A stretch of 64,000 bases of DNA from Pseudomonas sp. NKUCC02_KPG (GCF_019345465.1 NZ_JAHKRC010000003.1:248001-312000), one strand, 5' to 3'. Positions 7,788-20,344 are shown, counted from the stretch's first letter. Notes: generated by a model not told the origin, from the letters alone. Numbers and translations: made by a program.

Positions 7788-8813
7788 CTAATCGTTCACA
7801 TACCCATTTGGATTGTTTACTTGCCACCGCCAGGTATCATTCATCATGGCTTCCAAACTATTTTTGGCCTTCCACTCCAGCTCATGGGCGGCTTTTGATG
7901 GGTCTGCCCAACATTCTGCTATGTCGCCAGAGCGACGCTCAACTACTTGATAAGCCACAGTTCGATCACTAGCCTTCTCAAATGCCCGTATCATTTCAAG
8001 TACGCTATAACCGGTACCCGTTCCCAGATTCCAAATGTCTACACCCGTCTTTTGCACAATAGCCCTCAGGGCACTCATATGGCCCTCAGCCAGATCCTGA
8101 ACATGGATGTAATCTCGAACCCCAGTCCCATCCTGCGTAGGGTAATCGTCACCGAATACTGACAGCTCTTTGAGCTTGCCTATCGCCACCTGACTGACAT
8201 AAGGCAGAAGATTATTTGGCAAGCCATTGGGATCTTCTCCAATCATCCCACTGGGGTGTGCACCCACAGGATTAAAATAGCGAAGAAGGGCTATACTCCA
8301 CCGAGGGTCCGATTTCGCGAGGTCTTGTAGCAACTCCTCGACCATCAGCTTTGAACGACCATAGGGATTAGTCGGTACCCCTGTAGGAAATTCCTCGCTG
8401 ATTGGCATCTGCAGCGGTTCGCCATATACGGTAGCGGAGGAGCTGAATACCAAAGTATAAACTCCAGCCTGGGACATGGCCTGACACAATGTGACGCTGC
8501 CTGTGACATTGTTGTCATAATAGTCAAGTGGTTCGCGGACACTTTCTCCTACAGCTTTTAGTCCGGCGAAATGTAGGACCGCGGATATCTTATTCTCTGC
8601 AAATACTTTGTCAATTAATATTCGGTCACGGATATCGCCATGAATAAAAGTTGGAGCCTTACCGCAGATGAGTTTAACGCGTCGTAGGGATTCAGCGGAA
8701 CTGTTGCATAGGTTATCCAATACAATAACTTCGAAGCCGGCTTCAAGCAAAGCAAGAGTTGTATGTGAGCCAATATAACCAGCGCCGCCGGTCACTAAAA
8801 TTTGATGTGCCAT
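7788..8813 (-). CDS. galE: UDP-glucose 4-epimerase
   Basis: 341 residues, the full family length. It interconverts UDP-glucose and UDP-galactose (or the GlcNAc/GalNAc forms) in the cytoplasm, supplying sugar donors for the polysaccharide. It is an extended short-chain dehydrogenase: the NAD-binding GGAGYIGSH lies at residues 8-16, the catalytic Ser/Tyr/Lys are in FSSSATVYG and NPYGRSK (about residues 123-155), and GalE-typical [12 protein letters not shown] and [14 protein letters not shown] follow. It is transcribed with the rest of the locus but separated from kdsD by 444 bases of low-complexity DNA and from kdsB by an IS66 remnant, so it may have its own promoter. Specificity for acetylated sugars cannot be told from sequence. 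Confidence 0.93.
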   Translation of the reverse strand: MAHQILVTGGAGYIGSHTTLALLEAGFEVIVLDNLCNSSAESLRRVKLICGKAPTFIHGDIRDRILIDKVFAENKISAVLHFAGLKAVGESVREPLDYYDNNVTGSVTLCQAMSQAGVYTLVFSSSATVYGEPLQMPISEEFPTGVPTNPYGRSKLMVEELLQDLAKSDPRWSIALLRYFNPVGAHPSGMIGEDPNGLPNNLLPYVSQVAIGKLKELSVFGDDYPTQDGTGVRDYIHVQDLAEGHMSALRAIVQKTGVDIWNLGTGTGYSVLEMIRAFEKASDRTVAYQVVERRSGDIAECWADPSKAAHELEWKAKNSLEAMMNDTWRWQVNNPNGYVND

Positions 8814-9257
8814 AAGTTATATTCCATTAGAGTATTGATAAAGGTATGTGTTTGTGGTTCTTGGCCTGCTATGTTGAAAGTAGGTTTGTAACATTGGAGG
8901 TGTAGGGGGGCGCTAGTAAATAAAAATTTCTAGCTCCTCCCACCTGAAGACTACTCAAAATCCATAGCGTCAATTTAAACTTGTTGGTGAATTTAAAAGC
9001 AACAAGAAATTTATTTGGTTTAACTTTTTAGACCCGTAGCGTGAATTAAATATTTTTTGACAAGGGCTCTAAGTATCCCCCCCCCCCCCCCCACACACAC
9101 ACTTTGGTCGTATGATCAGGTGAGATATGGGGGGGGGCGTATATCAGGGAAGCTGAATTTCATGTTGGTTCGGGAAACACTGCATTCGTGGAGAAAAATT
9201 GCTTCATAAAATAGGAAGAGAGTATTTAGAGAGATTTCTGTCGCATTCATCAAGAGG
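8814..9257. other. Intergenic region with C16 and G9 homopolymer tracts
   Basis: 444 bases between kdsD and galE without a gene. It has a run of 16 C (9077-9092) followed by a CA-dinucleotide run, and a run of nine G at 9129-9137. The C and G tracts are complementary and 36 bases apart, so they could pair. Such tracts mutate by slippage and are also error-prone in sequencing. Confidence 0.6.
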
Positions 9258-10193
9258 TTATTTCTTAAATACACCGACCAAGCGTTCATCTTGAAAGACA
9301 AGAAGAGAAGTAATATTGTGTTTGTCCATTAATAATATTGCATCTTCAATCCGAGTTCCGACCGATACTTTGCTAGGGTGTCGGGTCATCAAATCAGCGG
9401 CTGTCTTATTGAAAACTTCATTACCATGACATTCAATAGCACGACGAATATCGCCATCAGTTACTAAGCCCCATCCGTCAGTAAGCGTGACAATAGCTAA
9501 ACCTAGACTTCCAAAAGATATTGCCTTGATAACCTCAAGCACCTGAGCTTCTTCGCTTACCAGCGGAAGTTTAGACGTAATCATTTCGTCTTCTACCTTG
9601 CTGAGAAGGCGCCGCCCCAATGAACCGCCAGGGTGAAAACGGGCGAAGCTTTCTGGCCTGAAATCCCTAGCCTTCATAAGCGTAACTGCTAATGCATCCC
9701 CCATAGCCAACGTTGCTGTAGTAGAGGATGTAGGAGCAAGTTTTAATGGGCACGCCTCTTCAGGGACGCCAATATCCAAATGGCTATGAGCAGCCTTGGC
9801 AAGAGTGGATGTCGAATTCCCAGTAAAAGCAACCAAGTAATTACCGTTGTCTTTTAAAAAGGGAATTAGCTTTAGTACCTCATCCGTTTCGCCGGAGTTA
9901 GAGATAGCAACAAATATATCATCAGCAGTGACCATGCCGAGATCACCATGGTAAGCCTCTCCGGGATGCATGAAAAAACTGGGGGTACCAGTACTAGCAA
10001 GAGTCGCAGCAATTTTCTTACCGATAATTCCAGACTTCCCCATGCCGCATACAATAACCCGGCCATTGGAACTCAATATTCTCTCTACTGCATCGGCGAA
10101 TGAATTGTCTAAACGGTCAGCAAGTAATGCAACAGCCTGCGCCTCAATAGAAAAAACACGTTTCGCAACTGCGATAAAGTCCATTTTATTCAT
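9258..10193 (-). CDS. kdsD: Arabinose-5-phosphate isomerase (KdsD/KpsF family), C-terminus truncated
   Basis: 311 residues. It converts ribulose 5-phosphate to arabinose 5-phosphate, the first committed step to Kdo. An N-terminal SIS domain (about residues 35-175) carries VCGMGKSGIIGKKIAATLAS, HPGEAYHGDLGM and ISNSGETDEV; two CBS domains follow (about 205-311). The protein ends LVGVFKK, roughly a dozen residues short of the usual ending in a HMHDLLxAG-type helix. In the next frame the DNA reads VYLRNNLLMNAT, which could be the displaced end, suggesting a one-base frameshift near the stop. The catalytic SIS core is intact, so activity is plausible. It follows kdsC by 145 bases. KpsF and KdsD paralogues cannot be separated by sequence alone. 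Confidence 0.88.
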   Translation of the reverse strand: MNKMDFIAVAKRVFSIEAQAVALLADRLDNSFADAVERILSSNGRVIVCGMGKSGIIGKKIAATLASTGTPSFFMHPGEAYHGDLGMVTADDIFVAISNSGETDEVLKLIPFLKDNGNYLVAFTGNSTSTLAKAAHSHLDIGVPEEACPLKLAPTSSTTATLAMGDALAVTLMKARDFRPESFARFHPGGSLGRRLLSKVEDEMITSKLPLVSEEAQVLEVIKAISFGSLGLAIVTLTDGWGLVTDGDIRRAIECHGNEVFNKTAADLMTRHPSKVSVGTRIEDAILLMDKHNITSLLVFQDERLVGVFKK

Positions 10194-10338
10194 TTTTCGG
10201 TCTCTTAAAGAAATTACTTACTATGCTAAACGTCTGACTGACATGTCTATTCGCTATTGGCAACCTTGTTAAAGTCGCTAATGGTTGACGGGTGATCGTT
10301 TAGATATAACTGCTTAGTATAAAAACTATGCATTCCAG

Positions 10339-10886
10339 TTATTGTTTAGCTTCATGTCGGCCCCACTCGCTGAGCAAGCGTTGGTATGATTCTTCTAAGG
10401 ACAGACCACCCTGCTGTAATATATGTTCAGCGACCTCCCGAGCCACACCGTGACCTCCGGGTGAGATAGTGATATGAGATGCTTGATTTCTCACTAATTC
10501 GTGTGCATCGCACGGGGCATAACTAACACCAACAGCCTTCATGACAGGTAGGTCAATTATGTCATCTCCTACGAAAACTATCTGTTCGTGGGTTAAGTTT
10601 AGTTTGTATTTTATGTCGTTGTAGGCGATTAATTTATTATGACAATCAGTGACTATAATCTCGAGCTTTAGCTCTCGAGCCCGATAATCTAAAGATCTAC
10701 TCGCTTTTCCGGAAATAATTCCGCAATTAATACCGTGAGTACGAAGTAGTGCGATGGCTACGCCATCTTTCGCGTTAAAATTCTTGAAGCACTCTCCATC
10801 ACCACTGATATGTAAAATACCATCGGTCAGTACTCCATCCACGTCGAACAGAACGAGACGTACCGGGCCCCGATAAGTGCCAGGCA

Positions 10887-10887
<1 letters not shown>
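10339..10887 (-). CDS. kdsC: 3-deoxy-manno-octulosonate-8-phosphate phosphatase
   Basis: 182 residues, a HAD-superfamily C0 phosphatase. It removes the phosphate from Kdo-8-phosphate to give Kdo. The catalytic Asp pair is in LVLFDVDGVLTDG (residues 11-23), the motif II/III region includes GIISGKASR and the final acidic motif is VFVGDDIIDLPVM. Its ATG shares one base with the kdsA stop (TAATG), so the two are coupled in one operon. Housekeeping kdsC normally lies with kdsD and the lpt genes, so this is probably a dedicated second copy. Confidence 0.93.
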
Positions 10888-12753
<1,866 letters not shown>

Positions 12754-12757
<4 letters not shown>

Positions 12758-13863
12758 AAAGAAGACCTTTGTATAGGGTTTGTTATAGTGTTCATATCAT
12801 CAATATAACGTTCGACACTAAATCGCTTTTGAGCAAGGTCGAAGGCAGCTTTGGCTTGAGATGAAGCCAGATCATGATCATTAAGTGCAGTAATGATGTA
12901 TTGAGTAGCTTCGGGCACAGATTGAAAAAGCCATCCGGTTTTAGAGTGCTCTATTACATCAATATTACCTGAACATCTAGAAGCTATTACCGGCAATCCG
13001 GCAAAACTTGCTTCAATAATCGAAACTGGCATGCCTTCCCATTTAGCAGTAGAAAGATAAAGCTGAGCTTGACAAAGATGTTCCCATACCTGCTTTTTAG
13101 GTACCCACCCAATTACTTTTACACCAGCACTCTCTAATTGTTGACGAGCTTTCGTATCACCATCTCCTACCCAAAAAAATTCAACATCCGAGTCAATAGC
13201 TTTTACAGCTTGAGCAATAGCTGAAAAAACTTCAGGGCCTTTTTGTGCACGAATCTGCCCAACGGTGATTACAGATTTTTTTCTTCCTGACAAGCTAGTT
13301 TGAATGGTTGTAGGTGCTTCGTTATAATTGATAGCATTTTCTATTAAGTGGCATTTTCGGAAAGGGATTCTTGCTGTTATAGCTTCTAGCTCACTGTTAG
13401 AGCAAGCGATGTAATCCGCTTTTTTAATTGAACCAATCCACTCGAATATAGAGAATGCCAAGTTTTTTAAAGGTCCTATATCTTTTCGCATAAAGGATAT
13501 GCAGTGAGGTATGTAAAAAAACTTGGTTTCAGATAATGCTCTTATACTTGCTACACGGCCTAAGAAGCCGCCGAAGGATGAGTGCATGAACACACTCGTG
13601 GGTGATGTGAATTTTAGTGTCCTGCGGATTTCAAGTATACTAGCTAGCTTTTCGAAAAGGCTGCCCATTTGTATATTTTTTAAAGTTATTCCTGGAAGAA
13701 ATAACATTTCAAGATTAGAAGGGGTTTCAGGCCGGCGAGAGTATATTATAGACACGTGTGAGCCAGCACGGGCTTGAGAGTTTGCTAAAAGCACAGCCAT
13801 AGAAAGAGTGCCTGTAGCTGTAGCCTCGATAATGTGAGTGATTCGAGTGCTGCTTTTTTTCAT
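12754..13863 (-). CDS. Glycosyltransferase family 4
   Basis: 369 residues with the GT-B fold. The N-terminal acceptor half begins ITHIIEATATGT; the donor half (about 195-350) has ITVGQIRAQKGPEVF, FFWVGDGD, VIGWVPKKQVW, and the E-x7-E motif in WEGMPVSIIEASFAGLPVIAS. GT4 enzymes are retaining transferases that use NDP-sugars at the cytoplasmic membrane to extend lipid-linked repeat units. Donor and acceptor are unknown. It is the first gene after the left IS30 remnant, and its stop overlaps the epimerase start. Moderately AT-rich relative to the core genes. Confidence 0.85.
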
Positions 13864-14083
13864 GTTACATGACCCTTTAAATTTTCCGATGTCAAAGGAG
13901 GCATTGGCAGTTCCAAGATTTAATAATATATGATCTGGCAGGGCGCTGATTTATTCAGAAATCCCACTTAGCACATACGGACAAACAAATTCTACCAGGT
14001 GCTCTGGCGTGAATAGCTAAATTAACTAACGCCTCTTAGTCCGTTGTTGAATAGTTTCGAGTAATACTCATGATTCACGGCGG

Positions 14084-15080
14084 TTGCTGAAGCTGTGTGC
14101 AATACGGTTATTGAATTGAGGTGGGAGTATCGTGAGGAATTGCGATGGTCTTTTGTATCACCTCACTCATCATTTCGATCGGACATGTGAAATCGAAGCG
14201 TTTACGTGGGGTATATTCAGTTGCAAGACAACGGCATCAAACTGTTCCAGGCTGTGTCCCAACTAGTCAATCCTTTTGGGCAAGTACTGGAGGATGAGCT
14301 TGTTGATATGTTCATTATTGCCGCGCTGCCAAGGGCAGTGCGGGTCGCATAAGTAAATCGCCACCGCTGTATTCTGGGTGATTTCGGCATGTAGCGCCAT
14401 CTCTCGGCCCTGATCGCAGGTCATGCGCATCGCCAGCGGCATGCTATTGACCGCAGCGTTAAATCCCTCCATTGCCGAGGGTTGCCGTCGCGTCATTCAT
14501 CTTTAGCTGCATCGGTGCGTACCACCAACGTGCCTACGGACGAGTCATTGTCCTTGATCATTTCACCTTCCCAATGGCCCGGCATCAATCGGACTTCAAT
14601 CTCCGACGGCCGCGTCGATCCAGCCCGCCTGAGCGTGGCCTGTGTGCCGCTTTGCCTTGAGTAGAAGATGATCAGTTCCTTGCCTAGTTCCCCGAGCGGC
14701 TGGGTATAGATCGTCTCGCTGCAGACGAAGACATCTCTAAGGTTGGAAATATTAATGCTGCGTAGCATGCCGGCAATCTGCTCGGTAGACAAACGCTTGC
14801 CCAGTATGTGGGCCACTAACTCGAAGCGTTCACTACCCGGAAACAGTTTTCGCACTGGTCGAAAAATTTGACGGCGGGGTTGCATCTGTTGCTTGCCGCA
14901 CGGGCTGAGTAACTTCCACATACCTATCGATATGGTGCAACTCAAGGCTGATGGTCGAGGGAGATCGTTCGGTCAGTCGAGGAATCTGGCGCAGAGTTCG
15001 TGACAGGGCATGGGGTAGCAACGTTCCGGAAAGGTCAGGTGTCACACTAAATTTTCGCGGCCGCCAAACTATCGCACTGT
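14084..15080 (-). mobile_element. IS30-family remnant, copy 1
   Basis: Minus-strand pieces of an IS30 transposase in shifted frames: LSTEQIAGMLRS, ETIYTQPLGELGKELI, RPSEIEVRLMPGHWEGEMIKD, GTLVVRT (14493-14945), then FNAAVNSMPLAMRMT, CDQGREMALHAEIT, FCDPHCPWQRG-like YLCDPHCPWQRGNNEHIN and LILQYLPK (14263-14496). The DDE domain is split by frameshifts and small deletions. The ends are set by nucleotide similarity to copy 2 (14084 onward matches 16769 onward: ACGGTTATTGAATTGAGGTG in both), so they are approximate. Neither copy can encode an active transposase. 13864-14083 upstream holds no gene. Confidence 0.85.
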
Positions 15081-15174
15081 ATATGTTGTTAGTTAAGCTG
15101 CTGAAATGTGTGAATAATTATAACGGCCGACTATATTTCTAAAAATTGTTCATGGCGGCGGCGCAGTTACGAAA

Positions 15175-15966
15175 TCAATAATCAGTAAGATGTTTTCTTA
15201 ATTTCACAGTCAACGATCTAGGGCTAGCCAAAAGTAATACAGATCTGATTAGACCATACAGCGGGATAAAGCCTAATTCGAAATTATCTATTAATATCTT
15301 TATCCTGCTTTTAATTTGTGTTTTCCGTTTCTTGGATGAAATGCTGGTTGGAGAAAAAACGTAATTTAAGAGCGGTTCTGGTAAGTTTGCAGTTTTATAT
15401 TTTTTTACGATTTTGAAAAATAATGCAAAATCTTCTGCTGCAGGGCGATCAAGAGGATACAAACCAATGTCCAGCAATACTTTAGAACGTATCATGACGC
15501 TAGGGTGAACAAACATTGAATTTAAAAACATTTTTCTTTTTATTTCACTGTGAGTGGATGGTAGCTTACTGGTAAAAATAAACTCACCATTTTCTGTTAC
15601 AAAATCTACCCAAGATCCAATTAGTCCATGTTCAGGGTTGGAGTTTAAAAAGTCAATTTGCTTTGATATTCTTTGGTTTTTGCAAGTGTCGCCGCAATCA
15701 AGCCTTGCGATATAATCGTAATTGTTGAGACAGTATTGAAGGCCAGTGTTGAGAGCAGTTTCAATGCCTTTGTTTTCAGGAAGAGTAATCAGCTTTACTG
15801 ATAGTGTCCCTGTATATGCCTGAAGAACTGTGGATGCTTTTTCTTGACTGCCATCATCTACCACCACAACATCTGGACCTGAGTCAAACACATCAATAGA
15901 ATCTAATGATGAAATCAAGTTTTTTCCGTCATTATAATAAGGTATTAGTACGCAGCAATTAGTCAT
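15175..15966 (-). CDS. Glycosyltransferase family 2
   Basis: 263 residues with a GT-A fold. The start reads CVLIPYYNDGKNL; the nucleotide-binding VVVVDDGSQ lies near residue 35, followed by ENKGIETALNTGL. The metal-binding DxD-like motif is ARLDCGD near residue 87, and the acceptor region has HPSVMIRSKVL and EDFALFFKI (catalytic Asp position AAEDFAL). The C-terminal end is basic and hydrophobic. It should add one sugar to the lipid-linked repeat unit on the cytoplasmic face. It overlaps the upstream acetyltransferase by eight bases, and the pair is AT-rich and enclosed between two IS30 remnants. Sugar specificity is not predictable. Confidence 0.87.
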   Translation of the reverse strand: MTNCCVLIPYYNDGKNLISSLDSIDVFDSGPDVVVVDDGSQEKASTVLQAYTGTLSVKLITLPENKGIETALNTGLQYCLNNYDYIARLDCGDTCKNQRISKQIDFLNSNPEHGLIGSWVDFVTENGEFIFTSKLPSTHSEIKRKMFLNSMFVHPSVMIRSKVLLDIGLYPLDRPAAEDFALFFKIVKKYKTANLPEPLLNYVFSPTSISSKKRKTQIKSRIKILIDNFELGFIPLYGLIRSVLLLASPRSLTVKLRKHLTDY

Positions 15967-16465
15967 AATTGTATCCTATAATTTTAGCAGGGTTTCCGGC
16001 CACTATTGAGTTTGGAGGAGCATCTTTAATTACTACTGCTCCAGCCCCCACTGTGACATTGTTGCCGATTTCAATATTTCCAATAAGAATTGAGCCGGCA
16101 CCGATATTGACGTTGCTGCCAATTTTTGGGCAGTCATCGTGTGAGTGCTTATTGCCAATAGTAACCCCATGTCTAATTGTGCAATTAACTCCAATGACGG
16201 AATTTGGATTAACTACAATGTTAAAGCCGTGATATAGACATAAACCCCAGTTTATATTGCAGTTGTATGGGATTTCAATAGCTAGAAAGAACTCTAGAAA
16301 GAATTTGTTCAAGATATAAAATGGGAAGCCTAGTATTTTTGCAATGAGTGAAGGTCGGTTGTACAGTTGAGATAACCGAATTATAGTTACCATTATTTTT
16401 GTTTTTATTGATTTGTTGCCTTGGATTTCCAGATAAAGTTTTTTTATATATTCGAAGCGAGCCAT
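15959..16465 (-). CDS. Serine-acetyltransferase-like hexapeptide-repeat O-acetyltransferase
   Basis: 168 residues. A helical N-terminal half is followed by a left-handed beta-helix (about residues 75-160) made of hexapeptide repeats: CNINWGLCLYHGFNIVVNPNSVIG, ITIGNK-type VTIGNKHS, PKIGSNVNIGAGSILIGNIEIGNNVTVGAGAVVIKD, ending PPNSIVAGNPAKIIG. This is the CysE/WcaB-type acyltransferase architecture; in polysaccharide loci such proteins O-acetylate sugars using acetyl-CoA. It is shorter than true CysE and lies in an operon with a glycosyltransferase, so polysaccharide modification is favoured over cysteine synthesis. Confidence 0.8.
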   Translation of the reverse strand: MARFEYIKKLYLEIQGNKSIKTKIMVTIIRLSQLYNRPSLIAKILGFPFYILNKFFLEFFLAIEIPYNCNINWGLCLYHGFNIVVNPNSVIGVNCTIRHGVTIGNKHSHDDCPKIGSNVNIGAGSILIGNIEIGNNVTVGAGAVVIKDAPPNSIVAGNPAKIIGYNYD

Positions 16466-16768
16466 AGTTCCTCGAGGCGCATAAGATTAGTGTGGTTATG
16501 AATTCACGAAATACAACGGAGTTTATAATGGTTCTGAAAAATCGTTTATTGCCTCTGAACGGATTTAGTAGGCGTATAGTTGTAGCTAACTGCCAGTCTA
16601 AGGGCGGGGCTATTTAATTCGAATTTAAACAAATGTAGTGTCTTGGATGATTTAATTTAAACTTAATATTCCGAATTTTAAATTAATCAGAGCTTTCAAA
16701 ATGATGCCCTATGTCCTGAAATGAGATATGGATGCCTACACTGAAGTTAGGCCACCCATTACTCATAG
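16466..16768. other. AT-rich intergenic leader
   Basis: 303 bases between the acetyltransferase start and IS30 copy 2. It is AT-rich and has no open frame I can support. It may hold the local promoter for the acetyltransferase/GT2 pair; no consensus is clear enough to name. Confidence 0.3.
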
Positions 16769-17865
16769 CGATTGCTGGAGATGAGTGCAACACGGTTATT
16801 GAATTGAGGTGGGAGTATCGTGCTGCATCGCGATGCCCTTATCATCATCTTACTCATCACTTCGATCGGACATTTGAAATCGATGCGTCTACGTGGGGCA
16901 TGTTCAGTTGCAAGGTAATAGCACCCAACTGTTCCAGGCTGTGCCCTGACAAGTCAGTCCCTGTGGGTAAGCACTGGAGGATGAGCTCGTTGATATGTTT
17001 ATTATTGCCGTGCTGCCAAGGGTTGTGCGAGACGCAGAAGTAAATCGCCACCCCTGTGTTCTGGGTAATTTCTGCATGTAGCGCCATCTCTCGGCCCTGA
17101 TCGTAGGTCCTGCGCATCGCCAGCGGCATGCTATTGAGCGCAGCGCTCAAGCATTCGATTGCCTCGCGTCATTCATCTTCAACAGAATCAGATGGCCCCA
17201 ATGATGTGTCCCACCAACGTTCCTAAGAAAGAGGCGTTGGCCTTGCCCTTGATCAGTTCACCTTCCCTATACGCCGGCATCAGCCGGTCTTCAATTCCCG
17301 GCGGGCGCACGTGAATGCTGACCATCTCTGGAATCCGGCCGTGTCGATCCTCGCCGCCTCAGCGTGGCTGGCGGGCCGTTTTACCTTGGTGTATAAGAGG
17401 TCAGTTCCTTGCGTAGTTCGCCGAGCGGCTGGGTATAGATCGTCTCGCTACAGACGTAGACATATCTAAGGTTGTGAATATTAATGCTGCCTAGCTTGCC
17501 GGCAATCTACTCAAGGGACAAACGCTTGCCCAGAATATGGGCCACCAACTCGAATCGTTCACTACCCGGCAATAGCTCTCGCATTGGTCGACAGGTTTGA
17601 CGGCGGGGTTGTATCTGTTGCTGGGTCGCACGGGCTCAGTAACTCCCGCATACCTCTCGATTGTGGTGCAGCTCCCGGCTGGATCGTTCGACCATCAGCG
17701 GAGCAATCCGGCGTTGGCTGAGGCCCTGGACATGACTAATTATATTGGTAGCGCGTCCTTCGATGTTGAGTTCGTTATAGGACATGGGGCAGCACCGTAG
17801 CGGAAAGGCCAGGCGCTGCTCTCAGTTGTCGCGACCGCCGCTCTTATAATTGTTCGCTCTATTTC
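16769..17865 (-). mobile_element. IS30-family remnant, copy 2
   Basis: Same orientation as copy 1 at 14084-15080 and similar at the DNA level along its length. The most readable piece is 16857-17150 (LNSMPLAMRRTYDQGREM, HAEITQNTGVAIYF, PWQHGNNKHINELILQCLP, GTDLSGHSLEQLGAI). The 5' half (17160-17850) shows the same landmarks as copy 1 in broken frames. The two copies differ by many substitutions and small indels, so the duplication is old. Boundaries are approximate. Confidence 0.83.
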
Positions 17866-18519
17866 AATATCATGTGTTTACAACCTGTGCCGCATTTTTA
17901 GTCATTAATGCTATTTCAGTTTCCCATGTGCATACGTGCAAGTGCGGCCGAATAGGGCAAGATTTGGTCGGCACGAGGTACAGAGTTCAAACGTACCTTT
18001 ATCCACTGCATCAGCAGTCACATTATAAGGTAGCAGGGTAACCTGCGCTTATCTCACTTTGAGCGATACTCTATATATTGGGCTCGTCGAGCGAGGGCCA
18101 TGCATCAACGCGTTCCTAGAAAGATGTCTTAGTTAGCCACCAGTTGCTTGGCTTCAACTCTTCTCACTGTTCGTCAAGGATCCCAGTCCCGCCGCGAATT
18201 AAAAGCCTGAATAAAAGGTCGTCAGGTTTCAAATTAGGGTAACGGTATTGTGCGAGGCTTCAGCAGTTTGGCGTGAAAGCGGCGCAACGAGCGGCTTCGC
18301 AATAGAAAGAATTGTACCAACCGCAAACCGACTAGTCGCACTTAGGAGCATTGCCATAGGTCTCTATAACCACCAACTAGTCGAATAATAACCTAAGTAG
18401 TTAGCGCTTTGGATTCAGCTAACGCTTTGGATTATGTGGGAGTTTATTAGGTGAGTTGTTGGTATCCGTTCTCCATCTTGGAGTTAAAATGTTACATGTG
18501 AGATGTTGTTGAAGATTCC
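17866..18519. other. Non-coding gap upstream of IS30 copy 2
   Basis: 654 bases between the IS30 remnant and the wzy stop. No gene can be supported on either strand. A 14-base imperfect direct repeat, TAGCGCTTTGGATT (18402-18415) and TAACGCTTTGGATT (18420-18433), lies about 85 bases downstream of wzy. The rest looks like decayed, shuffled DNA. Confidence 0.4.
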
Positions 18520-19755
18520 CTACAAGCAGGAATAAATGGTAAGAATGTTATCAAAAAGAAAGTTTGTTGATGCTATACAGTAAAATTGGTCATAGAAGAT
18601 TATGTTCTTTACTAGATATATAGTGAAGTAGGATACAAGCAATAGGGCTGAAATAATTCGTATTTGGATGTTTGCTCTAGTTTGCAGAAATAGTATCAGG
18701 TATGTAAATGCTATTAAGTAGTAGTAAATGTATAAGCGGTCGAATACTTTGCTTATTGGTGAGCTCAACATTAAGAATAGAAATATATAATTTGAGAATA
18801 GCCATAGCTCATTTAGAGTATTAAGTGTTTTCGGAGTTGTATTGATGCCCGCGGGCATTTTTATTATTTTTGACCTTGATATACACGAGATAAAGAAAAG
18901 CAAAAATGACATCGTTATAGACTTCGTTGTGTCATATTCCTCCCATTGAGAGTAAAGTTCTACTTTGTTGTCTAAGTAAACGAATGAACTAAAAAGACCA
19001 TCGGAAAGATGACTTATTACGAAGCTACCAACGCAGTAGGCGATTGCGGATATTAATATTACGTGCATTATATTGCTTTGTAATTTCTCAATCTTGTTTT
19101 TAAAGATAAAAAATGGTGCAAAAATAATCGACGATAAGTGGGATAGGAATACTAAGGCTAACGCGAAAGCTCTTTTTTGTTTTGAGACGGAAAGGGCCAG
19201 AAACAAAAAAGATACAGCTATAGATTGTCGTATTACATTTCCATAAGTACTGTATAAAACGAATGATGATAGTATTAGGCAAATAATTGGAATTGATGCT
19301 CCTTCAGTTAGCCTATACAGAGAAAAAATTAAAATTAAAAATGAAATTAGGAATATGATCGCGAAGCTGCTATTTGATACTCCTGTGAGGTGAGCGATGA
19401 AGTTGATTATACCATAAGATATTACTTCAGGCTGGCTTTGTACTGTGCTCCAGAAGTGCCCTTCTAAAAAAGATTGCATGTATTCAATATATTGTGACTT
19501 GTCATTGCCTAGTAAGTAACTTGAGTCTTTTGTCGCAATAAAAACCATAAACATAGTGCTTAGAAGTATTAATGCTATCATCCCTGTTATACGGGCGGAA
19601 GTAGATCGCTTAACGAATATTAAAAACGTACAATAAGATGCTGTAGCCCATAGCGTTAAAATAGGTAGCAAAGCTAATAGTATTGTATAGCAAGTGATAC
19701 CAACTACGGCTAGCGTGGGTTTGCGTGATTTTAATGTTGTGAGTAGGGTTTGCAT
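18520..19755 (-). CDS. wzy: EpsG/Wzy-type polysaccharide polymerase
   Basis: 411 residues with about ten hydrophobic membrane segments and no soluble domain. It fits the EpsG family: an N-terminal cluster of segments, then a central loop containing the polar patch GNDKSQYIEYMQSFLEGHFW (about residues 80-100), RQSIAVSFLFLALS, a second large loop near residues 255-275, and terminal segments with SSPISKVFDRLYIYYY. Wzy enzymes polymerise flipped repeat units on the periplasmic face of the inner membrane. It is strongly AT-rich, typical of transferred antigen genes. It lies alone between IS30 copy 2 and an IS5 fragment. Symbol given by role and position; sequence conservation of Wzy is low. Confidence 0.75.
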   Translation of the reverse strand: MQTLLTTLKSRKPTLAVVGITCYTILLALLPILTLWATASYCTFLIFVKRSTSARITGMIALILLSTMFMVFIATKDSSYLLGNDKSQYIEYMQSFLEGHFWSTVQSQPEVISYGIINFIAHLTGVSNSSFAIIFLISFLILIFSLYRLTEGASIPIICLILSSFVLYSTYGNVIRQSIAVSFLFLALSVSKQKRAFALALVFLSHLSSIIFAPFFIFKNKIEKLQSNIMHVILISAIAYCVGSFVISHLSDGLFSSFVYLDNKVELYSQWEEYDTTKSITMSFLLFFISCISRSKIIKMPAGINTTPKTLNTLNELWLFSNYIFLFLMLSSPISKVFDRLYIYYYLIAFTYLILFLQTRANIQIRIISALLLVSYFTIYLVKNIIFYDQFYCIASTNFLFDNILTIYSCL

Positions 19756-20199
19756 ACAACCTTTTCTTCGGTTTATATTTTAAAGATAACAGTTGCAAAA
19801 GCTGCACGCAACACGCTATCGAACTGACGTAATTGTTTATTTCAATGCTTACGACCTATGTGATCACGGCCAACGAAAATTTACAATCACAACGTATTAT
19901 CTGGCAGCGCTAAACCGATAGGAAATATCATTATTTTTCCACTATGCACTGACAAACCCAGCTCCGCCAACGGCAGAATTGTAGAGGCCATTGCTCCTTT
20001 ATACTAGGTAACACTGAATACTAGGTGTAAAGGCCGTGTGCAGCATATTTTCTTCCTTAGAGAAGATCTGAAATGTGTAGACGGTTTTAATTAACCAATT
20101 ATTGCTGGGTGCAAAAAAACTCTGATTCAATCTAAAACACCTTTTCGTCGCACAATGCCCCGTTTCTTGCAAACAAGAGCTTGTCAACGCTCATTGTCC
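19756..20199. other. Non-coding gap upstream of wzy
   Basis: 444 bases with no gene I can support. Part of it may be the trailing end of the IS5-type remnant at 20200-20315. It presumably includes the wzy leader. Confidence 0.3.
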
Positions 20200-20315
20200 G
20201 CGAACCCCTATAGGTTCAACAGAGCACGTAACGTGCTCAGCTGCGCGCTGTTTCAAACAAGGTTCTGAAAGCGCACCTTCGTATAGTTATGGAGGGGTTA
20301 AAAATAAAATTACAC
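20200..20315 (-). mobile_element. IS5-family transposase C-terminal fragment
   Basis: Minus-strand translation gives NYTKVRFQNLV, stop, NSAQLSTLRALLNL. This parallels the conserved IS5 transposase end (GYTKVRFRGLAKNTAQLLTLFALSNLW) and the matching part of the IS5 remnant at 22900-23905. Only the C-terminal tip is recognisable and it contains stops. It lies directly downstream of the KpsS-like gene. Confidence 0.65.
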
Positions 20316-20344
20316 TTCTTGACAAAGTTATTGATGTTAACACG

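Noticed and set aside
20222..20238. Palindrome GAGCACGT-A-ACGTGCTC that looks like an operator
   Set aside because: It falls inside the IS5 transposase C-terminal fragment at 20200-20315, in decayed coding sequence, so a regulatory role is unlikely.
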